Shown one piece after another: positions 36,311 to 47,139 of a DNA stretch of 64,000 bases. Each line of letters begins with the position of its first letter. Position 1 is the first letter of the stretch. The notes under the pieces are model-generated. The model was not told the DNA's origin. It made no database searches and saw only the letters and a program-made list of their open reading frames with translations. A program made the translations under genes and the position numbers. The stretch lies in NCBI GenBank assembly GCA_933228895.1, contig OW121848.1:139022615-139086614 (forward strand), given 5' to 3'. Source of the DNA: Platycnemis pennipes (lineage: Eukaryota > Arthropoda > Insecta > Odonata > Platycnemididae).

Positions 36311-36590
36311 TTAACCCTTTTACTGCCAGTGGGCCGATATATCGGCCCACCTACATTACATCATCATGTATTTGTAATGGTTACAATTCATTCAAATCAG
36401 AGACAGCATGAATAATTTTTTCATCCTCTTAAAAAGGGAAAATATATGATCAAAATTAAAAAAAAAAAATTCATATATTAATATTAAGTGCTTATAATAT
36501 ATCTTAATGAGCTTGCCCATTGGCTTGGCATAATGGTCTTGGCATTTTTCGCACAGTCTACTTTAAAGGGGCTGGCAGTAAAAGGGTTAA
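36311..36590. mobile_element. piggyBac-type MITE, 280 bp
   Basis: Perfect 19-base ends: TTAACCCTTTTACTGCCAG (36311-36329) and CTGGCAGTAAAAGGGTTAA (36572-36590). The outer TTAA on each side is the expected piggyBac target-site duplication, leaving 15-bp inverted repeats CCCTTTTACTGCCAG. The left end continues into a perfect palindrome GGGCCGATATATCGGCCC (36331-36348). The interior is AT-rich and non-coding, so it would have been moved by a transposase supplied elsewhere. The perfect ends suggest it is fairly young. Confidence 0.9.
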
Positions 36591-38289
36591 AGGCCTCCTA
36601 GATATTAATCGAAGATAAAGTCTTCAGTATTGCGTTTAGGATGCTCGTTTCGAAAGGGTTGATAATATCTGGGAAGGTTCATTTTTACGTCGTTAGATAT
36701 TTCCGCAAGCTTTTCGGACGGAAAGTGATGCCAAGTCTTCTCGAAACTTCATTTTCCTTAGGAAGGATACATGCAATGCAGAGTTTCTCTTTCCCTTGAA
36801 TTTTGATGGAGGATGTTCATTCTTCCGTGAGCAACAATATTCGTGTGATATATCGGCTGATTATCAGCATATCATCGAGGTGAAATCTATGGGAAACGAT
36901 GTCATCATCTTGTAATGTGAAGTCGATCGGTAACTATGGTTTGCCTAAAACCAAAGTTAAAATCTCGCAGGAAGAATTTATCTCACTACATGATAATGTA
37001 TGTACATTGAAATTTGGCTTTCTCTTGGCTTGTTAGCAACGAAATTAGCTAAAAATGATCTTTCTTCGCCAAAATACAGTTATCTTAATTCAGCTTACGG
37101 TTAGATTAGGAAACATGCAACGTATCTGTCATTATTAGGAAGAGTAAACTTTCCCATTAAATTGGTCACCTCCCTCACATTTACAGGCGGGCCATGGGCC
37201 TTCGTTGATGGCATTCCCATCCTGAAAGTGTAATGGGTACTTCGGAGATGTGTTTCGTCAGTGATTATTGTATTCGCCATCAACTGTGTGGACCCTTAAC
37301 TGAGGATGTCATTCCAGAGCATCTGAAGGTAAGAAGCAGCTATATATATATATATATATATATATGCGACAGTTGAGTACTTAAGAGAAGCCCAATTAGG
37401 ACTTACACATCCCTGCGAATCCATTGATCTTCAACGTTAAATATAAGCGTAAAGATGTACCTTACTTTTGAATAAACATTGCAATTGATGTTTTGATAAA
37501 ATAAAAAAAAATTGGTTTATAAAGAAGTTTCCCATGTTATCCAAAGGATTTTTGCCGTTAAAAGTCAGTGTTTCCTTAATTTTCTTCAGAGATAGCTGCA
37601 GTATAACACACTACCGTACATTTCGAAATTGAGAGATACCGAGGGATGTTGTCACAAATTTAGAAAACTCTCATCATTAACGTCGTTCAGAATGTGATTT
37701 TGTAACTTATGAAACTGCAAATCACGACCTATTTTGTTAAATTCTACTGTATTTTAATTATCTAGTAACATTAATGAACGTGTTTTTCTTTATCAAAACC
37801 CATGAGAAATTTTTCGTTATTATACTCGTCGCTTAAATGGCACTGCTTTCATCACGCAATTCCTATGCTATTTCCAAATGAAATTTAGGATTTTAATAAT
37901 AGGCTAGTCGGTGAAAAAATCTGTTGAATATTACTTTTCTCAATAAGAGTTAGCCGACTGCAGAGCCATTTCTACCAAAATGCGAAAATTTGTCTACTAT
38001 GATATATCGATCGATTGTTGCAGCAGATGAGAAAACAAATAAAGTTGAGTAGATGCTCTCTTTTTTCGATTTTAAATCGAATCAGAAAATGCGAAAAATC
38101 AAAGGAAAGAAATTTTATTTTGATGGCTGGAAAGAGGCTACCTTTCCATCAAGAGGGAGGGACCTAGCTCAAATCTCGGTCGTGGCGTTTCGATTTTGGT
38201 GAATACCTTAATGATGTGCCATGCGGAGAGTGCCTGTCGCTAACAGTTGGCTTTATTGTTAGTTATGACTGATGCTGCAGGGCACTCAC
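36591..38289. other. no gene recognised; possible splice-bounded segment and TA microsatellite
   Basis: A segment at 37187-37329 lies between TCACATTTACAG and GTAAGAAG but has stops in every frame after GPWAFVDGIPILKV, so it could only be a terminal or untranslated exon. A (TA)n microsatellite of about 13 units lies at 37342-37367. A CGAAAGGGTT word at 36649-36658 resembles a piggyBac-like MITE end but has no partner. Confidence 0.4.
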
Positions 38290-38609
38290 CTGCCCTTCAT
38301 GTCGCAAACGTCCTCATTTGTTGGTTGTCTCCCTTCAATTACAGCAACAATAACAGGAGCGGTAGAATTGGCTCGCTGCTTTGATGTTGAATTTGCTCCT
38401 ATGTGACGCCAATACTTTCCCTTGAGACCGAAATGAGTGACATTGCGAGTGATATGTGGAATAAGTGAAGCGAAATGCTGGAATTCTATCGGCGTAAGTA
38501 GGTGGAGGACGATTTGTCCCAGCGTGTGCCTCAAAAATTGACTTGATTTCATTTCACGATTTAACCTCGAAAGGAAAAAGCCCTTCCATGCTAACGGTTC
38601 ACTGATCAT
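38290..38609 (-). CDS. candidate exon, unknown protein
   Basis: A 107-codon minus-strand frame runs into a perfect splice donor: the minus strand reads GACATGAAGGGCAG then GTGAGTGCC, with the intron starting at 38289. The product ends VIVAVIEGRQPTNEDVCDMK. Only the last part may be exonic, since a possible acceptor (TTGCTGTAATTGAAG) lies at about 38333-38347. No domain recognised. Chance remains a real alternative. Confidence 0.25.
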
Positions 38610-39585
38610 ATACGCGTTTCCCAGTTTCGCTCAACCCGCCATTATCATTCTCTTGGGAACTGGTCGCCAACATTTCAGAAGACAGCTTTGTATGCAAAAG
38701 TGCGTGGGCACCGATCCTTATCAGTCGCCGCCGTGATCTCTATACCATCGTTCTGCATTTCTCTAGCGCTGCCTTTTCTAGATGGAAGCAGTTGGGGTGC
38801 GTGACTATTTTGTCCCACAGTGCGCAGGCAATTCCAACCACCTCGTGATTCGTAAATCCGTAAATCAACAAATTACGCGTATTGATGTATATACACACGT
38901 TGTTATTTCTAGCATGAGGGATGTTAATTTTACTTCAACTACTTCTCCTCACAATTTGTGGTAATTTTCTCATTGTAATGAAAATTCAAAGGACTAATAG
39001 AATTTTTTTTAATAACCATGAAACCTAAGTCCATCACTATGAAGTTTGTAATAGTGCGTTAAGTTTACGTCATGGTTTTACATTCACGTGAGGTCAAGTA
39101 TGAGTCTTACACGCAGCCGTAATGAATACAATGTAACCTGAGCATATGTTTCGAGGTGATCTATTAATGAAAATCTTATTTTAATTACCAAAGGCATTTC
39201 ATTATGAACTTGAAATTTAGAGAAAGGAGAAGATAGTCAGAGAATGAATATTGCGAATAGTAGAAGACAAGCCCCATGGAATCAATTTAAAGAACTGCAG
39301 ATTTAATGACTTCTGAGGAGAATTAGGTAAAATTTTAATGAGGTATATTGGCTGCCCTCTCAGTAGTTCATTAATCATTCTAATTCTATATATTATACAA
39401 GCCTGCATAATGCTGTAGTTTTTGTGTATTAGTTAAGTTAGCTAAAGAGAGATTTCTGTCACATCCATTTTTACGCAAGTTTATTAGTGGAAGGTAGTGA
39501 ATAGTAATGAGTAATTATCTTAGTTTTTTATGCGAGGGAATTTGAATCGCGCTCTGTGCTTGGAGGAAGTATTTGCTCCACGACA
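38610..39585. other. no feature recognised
   Basis: AT-rich, with short unrecognised frames at 38782-38964 and 39217-39408. Confidence 0.45.
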
Positions 39586-39640
39586 CATCTACAGCTACAT
39601 GCTACCTTGCGAGCCATCACAAGGGCGAATGGAAGGGGAT
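39586..39640 (-). repeat. CR1/Jockey-like LINE 3' tail, degenerate
   Basis: The reverse complement reads CGCCCTTGTGATGGCTCGCA then AGGTAGCATGTAGCTGTAGATGTG in outline, a diverged version of the tail ending GGTGGCTTGCAGGGTATTAT and TAGATGTA. Confidence 0.45.
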
Positions 39641-42359
39641 CGGAGTGTTAACCCTAAGAAAGGGAGGAAGTATATACAGATTTTAAAACTGAAGCTCTTG
39701 CTGTGGTGTTTCATACGAGAAGATAGTGAATGGAATTCTTATGTCTGAGAATGTACTTATGAGGCTCAATCCTAAACCCACTTTGCGGACATTTTTCGAA
39801 ACAGTCACTCATCGGTATTTTTTTAAGGTTTCCTTCTATTTTGTTTCCGAAAAAATGTGTGTGAGAAGCATTAATTGAAAAAAGTGGAACTTAAGATGAA
39901 GATAAGAAGAGTAATGTTTCCAATCAAATTTTAAAACAAGTAAAAAAACATGATTGGATTTATGGTAAGCCGAGTTGAGTCAATATTAGGGGATGGTTAA
40001 GCATCAATATTAGGTACTCCATGTCAATCGAAAACATCCGATTCAAGTTAATATACATATATTGAATTATTGATGGAATTTGATATTCATATCTTTGCTG
40101 CAGTAGCTGGGAAAACGTCTCTTGAGAGAAGAATTGAAAATTATTTCACGTCAGAAGAAACGTCATAATTGATGTGGTAAATGCTTTTTGGTGATGATCT
40201 AACCACAACTAAGAAACTCTAAGACTAGTCTGATGTCAAACCAGTCTAAAAAAATCTAATAACAGGGGTATTTTCGCTCATGAATAATTGCGTCCACGTG
40301 GGGAGGAAAATGGAAGTCAGGGGCTGAATTCAATGTAAAAGATATTTGCGGTGGTTAGTCCATCACTGCCTGGCCTCGTTGAAATACATTACTTTTCATT
40401 GCTTGTTTGTATTGACTTGACTCGATTGTGACCACAAATTGTCTCGACCTTCGGCCGGAATAGTTAAGTGATAGATGAAGCTAGAACTCACCTAGTTCTA
40501 ATTTCAAGATCTGCGGTAAGTGAAGTTCTCACGGTCAGCGTGGAGTGACCATTCCCTTCCTTCACCTGTCCTTCTAGAGGTTTACGAGGGCGATTTGGAT
40601 CACATTTTATTGCACGTTTTGGCTTCGGTTCACGGGAATGAGCTGCATTCAAACCCGGGAGCCTTTAATCAGCGGAACGAATGCTCTTTTAATGAAAATA
40701 CACGTAGTCTAAAATATTTTATGCAGGAAAGGGTTTTAATATATACCATACTGTAACTAATCTAAATAGAATAAATGTTTAGAATATTGCATTTTAGTGT
40801 TGATTTTGAAGGTAAGAATGTTTGAAATAATTATATTTTCGGTACCTATAAGCTGACTGAGGTAGTATTGTCATTAGCGTGCCCGCCAGGCAATGCAAAG
40901 GGTCAAATCACGCCTAGGGTATGGATGTAATGTTTGTCTTGGGATAAAATTAGGTTAGGTAGTGAAAGCGTATTCGAAAAGAGGATCGGACAGAACTTTA
41001 TGAAATCCTGAGAAATAATATCCCTGAAAAAGTCCTCCCCGCCACCCCGAAATATATCCCCGTACCTAATTAATAATATTTAAATTATAGCACCTCCCTA
41101 GGGGATCGCTATAGACTATTCTGTGTTTCCCGCGCGCATACGTTACGCTTTATGAGGTGGAAATCATAGTTTTTCTGCCTATTTCCCGCAAAAAGAAATA
41201 ATATCTTTTTCCATTCACTTTTTGCAACTAGCGCCCATTCTTAGTATTCTTTTGAGGCGAGAATGGATGTTACCCAATGTTTTTGCGGTCACTTCCTCCG
41301 TATGCGTTTCTCGCATAATTTACACGCTTCGCTCGCACCTTGATAAAGGGCGAGAGGGAAGTCGAAACGCTGCAACAGTTGAAAGAAAAGGCGGGAAATC
41401 GCGTCTTTGTTTTACCACCCTTTTGATATTGCCCTTTGTTTTCGACCATAGCGGGGATGCCCTGTTCCCTTTTCTCGCAAGTCACGTAAACATCGTTTTT
41501 CTTTCGTGAGGCACGAGTCAGCTACTGAGCGGGCCAGTGAACCTCCTGCCCCTCCCTCCCTCAGCCCTTCTTCCTCCCCTTTAATTTGGCGCTGGCTGTT
41601 GGAGCCTGACGGATATTCGCTAATACGAAGTTCGCAAGATCAGGAACGGAATATCTTTCACGAGGTGCTCAACGACCATCCACCGGTATATTCACCGATA
41701 ATATTTCAATATTCTGTTCGTGTCGCGCAAAGGTTGGCGTGCAAAGAATCTTCATTAAGATTTTAGGCATTTCAAGGATAGGGAAAAAGAGGAGTGGGAG
41801 ACGGAGGTTGGTAAAGAGTAACCTGGCCTGTTGTGAAAAGAATTCAGAAAGGGTATAGAGGGGTATTGGTGTATCTTTCTTTCGTGCGCTCGCTTGCGCC
41901 ATCCTTAGCGCGAACTTAAGCTGTTGCACTCTGCTTTGTCACGTTGACTGCGATTTCATTGACGATAAAAGGAATTTGAAAACATAGGATCAGGATCTGC
42001 ATCCAACCCTGAAGAAAAAAGAATAAGGAAAGGCGAAAGGGCAAGATGTGCTCGGTCTCTCTTAATTTCAATGCCTAAATTGAGAAACGTATCGATGTAG
42101 TTAAAAAGTTTAGCTTCTAAGAGCGCTTTAAAAAAATAGGATAAAAAATAAATGAGCTGAAGTAATACTAATGAATTAACAAATATTGATCTGAAGAGTC
42201 TGAAACATGTAGATGAGAAATAGTATTGCTATTTGGAGGCAGAATAGTCAGCGATAGATGAAGAGGGCATTTTACCATATGGGAAATCCAGCTGAAAATA
42301 TAAACAGTAAGGAAATACCTTATAATATCATATATATCTGGAGTATTCTTCTTAAATAA
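39641..42359. other. no gene recognised
   Basis: AT-rich, with a GC-richer patch at 41210-41900 containing overlapping unrecognised frames (41222-41509, 41270-41485 minus, 41506-41766, 41669-41929 minus). A tRNA-like B-box candidate at about 40910 was too weak to call. Confidence 0.45.
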
Positions 42360-42740
42360 AGTGAGGTATATGAGATAATAGCAGCCGCAGAAAAAGAAGG
42401 ACTGAAAGAATTAGAATTATGATGTTACCTAAGATTAACTAAAATCGAATGGATAGACGAACAATGGAATATCTTTAAGAGAGTTGGATAAAAAGAGTCC
42501 GAAATTTCCAAAAATGTTGTAGTCTTATTAGTCAAATCTTGAGACCTGATCGTTTATGAAGACAGTGGTCGGTGGAATAGAGAATTGGCATAAATGCCTA
42601 GGAAAACCTTGGATGAGATAAGTGGCGCAAGTAGTGGAACGTGCAAAATAATTTAGAAAATGCGAAGAAGTTAGGTGTTAGAGTAATTGAGGGGAGAGCT
42701 ATGGAAAACCAATTTTAGGATACACCTTTATGATGGTAAT
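42360..42740 (+). pseudogene. RTE-like LINE C-terminal fragment
   Basis: Across several frames one reads IIAAAEKEGLKELEL, a stop, CYLRLTKIEWIDEQW (RTE pattern LEAFE-WCYRRLLKI-W-DR), then MPRKTLDEISGASSGTCKII, then KLGVRVIEGRAMENQF. Order and spacing fit the last 110 or so residues of an RTE-type polymerase. Multiple stops and shifts show a very old copy. Confidence 0.6.
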
Positions 42741-43395
42741 GAGGGAAAGTTTGAGCGACGGTTCATTTTTGCCATTCAGATTATACGACGCTAATAGTGC
42801 GGTTGTGATCCTATGTGAATTTGTGATGGCAGTAGCATCATCAACAGCATCATGAACGGGTAAGCCCAGAGATCGGAAACGTTTGAAACTGTTAAGCCAA
42901 ACCCGTCCCTTACAAATAATTAAAAAAAACTCTTTGAGAGCATTAAATTTATTTTCTAATATACGAGAAAAAGACCTAAGTAATATTATAACAAGTATTA
43001 GTTTAAAATTAGAAAAATTCACTCTAAAAGTTGCTCTCATTCATTATAATCAGTGTGACCCATGAACTTGAATTTTCTGAGAGAGTGCATGTTCAATTTT
43101 TAACTAATCATTTTTTTAATTTATGTTACGATTCCAAGTTGTGTGGGATTAAATTAAACTGTCATAGTTTCATTAACTGATGCTAATATAGCATCATTTA
43201 ATAGTAGTTAGCATATTGATATAAATACGATACTCTTTTATGCAGAAATCTAGGATAGTTTTATTTTCATTGTCAATTTTACTAAATAGCCTCATGTACA
43301 TGCCAAAACGGCCGCTTGGGGTTCGAGAGTCGCATTTTTCAGACCCCTGAGATATCTTATATGGACGCTACGCGATTTTGTCTGAATATCTGATG
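42741..43395. other. no feature recognised
   Basis: AT-rich. The minus frame 42699-43040 (113 codons) overlaps the RTE relic antisense and is not supported as a gene. Confidence 0.45.
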
Positions 43396-43930
43396 CGAAA
43401 CCGAGATTTTCGTAGGACTTTTGCTGGTGCGTGCTTGACGTGTTGCGTCTGGTCACGGTGTAATGTGTGGGCAGTTCGAGGGACGCTGGTGACCCGGGGA
43501 GAATCAGGGCGAGACGGGTGCCGTCCCCGACCCCTCATGGAGTTGCTGTCCGAGATCGTGATATCACATAACACTCCCTCCCTCCCTTTCTATTTCTGCG
43601 CCTTCTCTCCGACAATCCCAGCAAACCGTCCCTCCTGGGATCTCCTCGAAAATGGAAACCACCCCGCCCGCGCCTCACTTCTTCTCAGCCCCCCCCCCCC
43701 CTCTCCCGCCCCCATTCTCCTTCACCCACCGTCTTGAATGCGTGATTAGCACACTGGTATCGCCTCCAAGACGGCGGAAGACAAGCGCCGTTGCTAACGA
43801 GGGCGAGATTCTATCTCTCTCCTTCTCCCGCCACCCCATTGTTTTTGGCGTCATATCAGACTTTGCCCCCTGTCAAGAGGGACATTTTTTTCGTAAGCGT
43901 CGAGCCCGATAAAAATGGTGGAACGCGAAG
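43396..43930. other. GC- and C-rich island
   Basis: CpG-rich at 43440-43560, then pyrimidine-rich with a poly-C run near 43690-43701. Overlapping frames (43378-43737, 43652-43912) give serine/proline-rich products. It could be a promoter island. No coding start is supported. Confidence 0.4.
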
Positions 43931-44498
43931 GAAGAGTAAACTGACAGGTAAACGACTTCATTGTGGTGGAGGTTAGACACGATTTTCCCACCGTTGGTAT
44001 CACCCAGAGGTGAGAGGTACGGCGAAAATAATTATTGCATATACTCTTGTGTACCTACTTGAAATCTTCTAATTTTAATTTTTGGACGAAAAACCAATAT
44101 ATAATATTATGCTGGTAAAACTATTTCCAGTTTTACTAGTTTACTGTTAATTATATCTTTAGTTTAATTTTGTTATTGACTAAAAATTTGTCATGTAACT
44201 TATTAAAGCATATTTTTTATCAATGTTATGCCAAATTAAGTCCAATCCCGTGCTCACCGTTTGCTTGATGTTGTTCAATTTTGTATCACTCTATAGGCTA
44301 TCAATTCTAGTTGTATTTTATTACAAACGTTTAAGGCGAATGTTAAAATGTTTCGCTATGGATATAAAATAATTTAGGTCAAATCGAATATTATTTTTTG
44401 ACATTTCAATCTTCCTATTACTAAAAAATATGTATTATAGTGGATTCGAGATCGTACATGTTGCGTCTTCCATTGATCTTAAAGATTTTGATGAATTC

Positions 44499-44661
44499 GT
44501 GAAGGTTTCTCGGGTCCTCCACCGGGGTTATTGCTCCTGCTAGAAGGACTATTTTGGCGAAACGGCATTCAGAAGCTCTGAAGACGATGACTTAGTCGGG
44601 AATCGAAGCTTCGGCGGACATGAACGCAATTACCTGGTGGAGGACCCGAGAAACCTTCACG
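44499..44661. mobile_element. small foldback element, 26-bp perfect arms
   Basis: CGTGAAGGTTTCTCGGGTCC + TCCACC (44499-44524) is repeated as a perfect reverse complement at 44636-44661. The inverted symmetry continues weakly inward. The centre includes GCTCTGAAGACGATGACTTA and GTCGGGAATCGAAGCTTCGG, a motif type I associate with dispersed arthropod repeats. No coding content. Confidence 0.75.
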
Positions 44662-45355
44662 CAGCAGATACGCCGGGAAAGCACCAGATATTTTGATCAA
44701 TATTTAAATCGGCTTTTTTTTTGCTAGCCATCTTCTTCTTAAAATTAAATGGTATCCAATTAGTTTTCGCTAGAATCACTTTCGTTGAAAATCTGTAATT
44801 CAGGGATATTACAACGGTGCTACGTTATCTATTGACAAAAGGAATATTGCATTGCAAAATCCTTGATCTAGAGTCCTAGTAAACAAGACTAACTAACTCT
44901 ATGAAGGATGAACTATGAACGATGCGGACTACACAGTTTCGAGGTGCCTCTCGCCTTCTATATATTCACACGAATTCAATGGGGAATTAACGTATTAATG
45001 AAATTTTTCAACAAATAAGTAATTGAATGAAACAATATTGAGAAAAATGTGCAAGGGATAGTTCTTATCCTTATCAATGAGAGTAATATTTTACTCCTAA
45101 TAAACTGACGTATTATTTATGCTGCCCCCTTAAGTAAAAACCATAGGGTTCTATTAGGTTATAGTACTGGTAATTCAGTGATGAAAGAAATATTTGTGGA
45201 TCAACATGGCGGAACTGAATCACGCCTCCTGCTTTAAGCCCGTGAGATGAAAATTAGCAATTGCCTAAGGAAGCAGTAAAAAACGGACTATTATGATGCG
45301 AAACTATAGTGTACGAATTTCACTGAATTCCATATAATAGTAAAATGATAACTGA
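44662..45355. other. no feature recognised
   Basis: AT-rich, no notable structure. Confidence 0.5.
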
Positions 45356-45796
45356 ATATTAAAAGGTTTCATAGCCGATGAGAGTGTCAAATGCTGGGTC
45401 AATGAACTTTCCAGTAAATTAGAGCGTCTTTACGGTTTCGATCACACCTATGTTACGTCACTTATGTCTAATATCACACGGCATGCTTTCGTCCTCGTAT
45501 TCATAGTTTTGACTTACTATTGCATTCGTTTCTCAATTTTTTATTCTCTTTCCAAAATTCACGGAAATAGAATGTTGAGTGCGCGGTTGTTGTATCATTT
45601 TACAATTTACTTTTGTAGCTTGTTGATGGTTATTATTGCTATCTTCATTTCATTTGACTTAATGTTCTGGTTGATAACATCCGTCGGTGGGATTTTCACC
45701 GTTAACATTATCTTATTATATACTCCAACTTATATCTCTTTCACTGCAGTTTCAATAAAACATCATAGTTTATGCATTGACTCGATGCAAATGTAA
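45356..45796 (+). CDS. open frame for a hydrophobic, membrane-protein-like product; doubtful
   Basis: The frame is open from 45356 (just after a TGA) to a TAA at 45794-45796, 146 codons, with the first ATG at 45464 giving 110 residues. The product has about three hydrophobic stretches that could span membranes: HAFVLVFIVLTYYCIRF, FTIYFCSLLMVIIAIFISF, and LMFWLITSVGGIFTVNIILL. Insect chemoreceptor exons can look like this, but none of their signature motifs is visible. T-rich DNA yields hydrophobic chance frames, so this is a low-confidence call. No splice signals were confirmed. Confidence 0.2.
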   Translation: MLKGFIADESVKCWVNELSSKLERLYGFDHTYVTSLMSNITRHAFVLVFIVLTYYCIRFSIFYSLSKIHGNRMLSARLLYHFTIYFCSLLMVIIAIFISFDLMFWLITSVGGIFTVNIILLYTPTYISFTAVSIKHHSLCIDSMQM

Positions 45797-46600
45797 GAGA
45801 TTGCGGGTCATAAAGGCGATGAAGGGTCATTTAAATTGGCCTTCAAATGACAATAGGCTCATTTTTCCCTCCTTCCCATAGCTATACTTGCGGTTGAAAC
45901 GGTAGAGACATATCGGTGACTGCGAAGTAATTGCTGCGAAGCCTCTAGAGAGAGAAATCATTCCCAATTTTACACTGTGAAGGACATTGATTTTAAACTC
46001 AAATGGGGATGCACTTCATAGGCAAGTTGTTTCTAAATGTTTTTTTCCGAGGGTTAGCTTGATGCGGGACTGCGGAAAGAGATGTGGCCTTGAATGCCTA
46101 AGCCATTGGCGTTATATGAAACATCGTGTTCACTCCTAGCCTCCACAGCTCATTATAATGCCAGTTGTACTGCATTTAGGCGCTGCGGCGCATTGAAAAT
46201 TCCCTGGTCACATTTTGCTGGATATGTTTTATGCATCTGAAAAGTTTATGAAAAGTATCCCATCATAAACGAATCGTAAACGATACTCTGGATATTGGAG
46301 CGAAATACATGTTAATCAAGTTCTATTATAACCATTGATCAATGTGAAATTACTTGTGAACTAAATTTTAAATAGGGAACCTTGCAAATTCACTGTTGAA
46401 AGTCATCGTGTTTTCAGCTATTGGTGTACATATGAATTTGAATGAAAAGAAAACACCAATAATAGAAGAGAAACTCGACTTAAATAATTGGACGAAAAAA
46501 ATGGATAAAGTGAATAAAAGCATAGAGGCATTAGGGAGTTAAGGGATGCTTGAAAGGTATTTACAGGAGCGGTGTGAATTTATATTAAACTTTATTTGTA
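45797..46600. other. no feature recognised
   Basis: AT-rich; no open frame or repeat of note. Confidence 0.5.
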
Positions 46601-46664
46601 CGATTAAAGAAGACACTTTGTCTTCCACACAAAATGTGGAAGAGCAAGTTGTTTTCTTTAGTCG
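46601..46664. other. microRNA-precursor-like hairpin
   Basis: CGATTAAAGAAGACACTTTG followed by TCTTCCAC (46601-46628) pairs imperfectly with GTGGAAGAGCAAGTTG followed by TTTTCTTTAGTCG (46636-46664), with a 7-base loop ACAAAAT. About 24 of 28 positions match, with one bulge and mismatches in the middle, so a stem-loop of 64 bases could form. It might equally be a tiny foldback repeat. Confidence 0.4.
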
Positions 46665-47139
46665 TGGACCTTATATGGAAGAACACTGTTTTTTTAATCA
46701 TGGATCGCATCCTTAAAGTAACACTGGAAAATACATTTATTTAACGAAATTTTCTGTAGTAACAAACTTTTGCTGTCTTATAAAACGTCTCTCTAAATAA
46801 TGACTTTTTGTATTCGCGCTTTTGTAACAATAATTTACAATATTTTGACAAAAATATTAACTATGGGGTTCAATTGTAGGCATATTCCATTTGTCGTGGA
46901 ATTTTCGGATGAAAAAACATATTTTACCATAGAAATTAAGGTGTATAATTTTTTTTAAAACCATGCGGGTATACGGAAATAGTGAGCTCGAATATTAGTT
47001 TCGATCGATAAAGTCCTCTACGGTTCGTGAAGTTCGCACGTTCTTGAGGACTGCCATTGTGGCTGACTATTTCCGTATTTTGTATGCATTTCTCCTTGAT
47101 GTGTGGGAGCAAGTAAATTATTCATCTAAAAATATAATT
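46665..47139. other. no feature recognised
   Basis: AT-rich, no open frame or repeat of note. Confidence 0.45.

Noticed and set aside
37187..37329. Splice-bounded coding exon
   Set aside because: Acceptor and donor look plausible but every frame contains stops, so coding function is not supported.
38140..38200. tRNA-like SINE head (AGCTCAAATCTCGGTCGTGG)
   Set aside because: The B-box resemblance is weak and no A box at proper spacing was found.
40860..40930. tRNA-like SINE head
   Set aside because: GGGTCAAATCACGCC only loosely matches a B box; the A box is not convincing.
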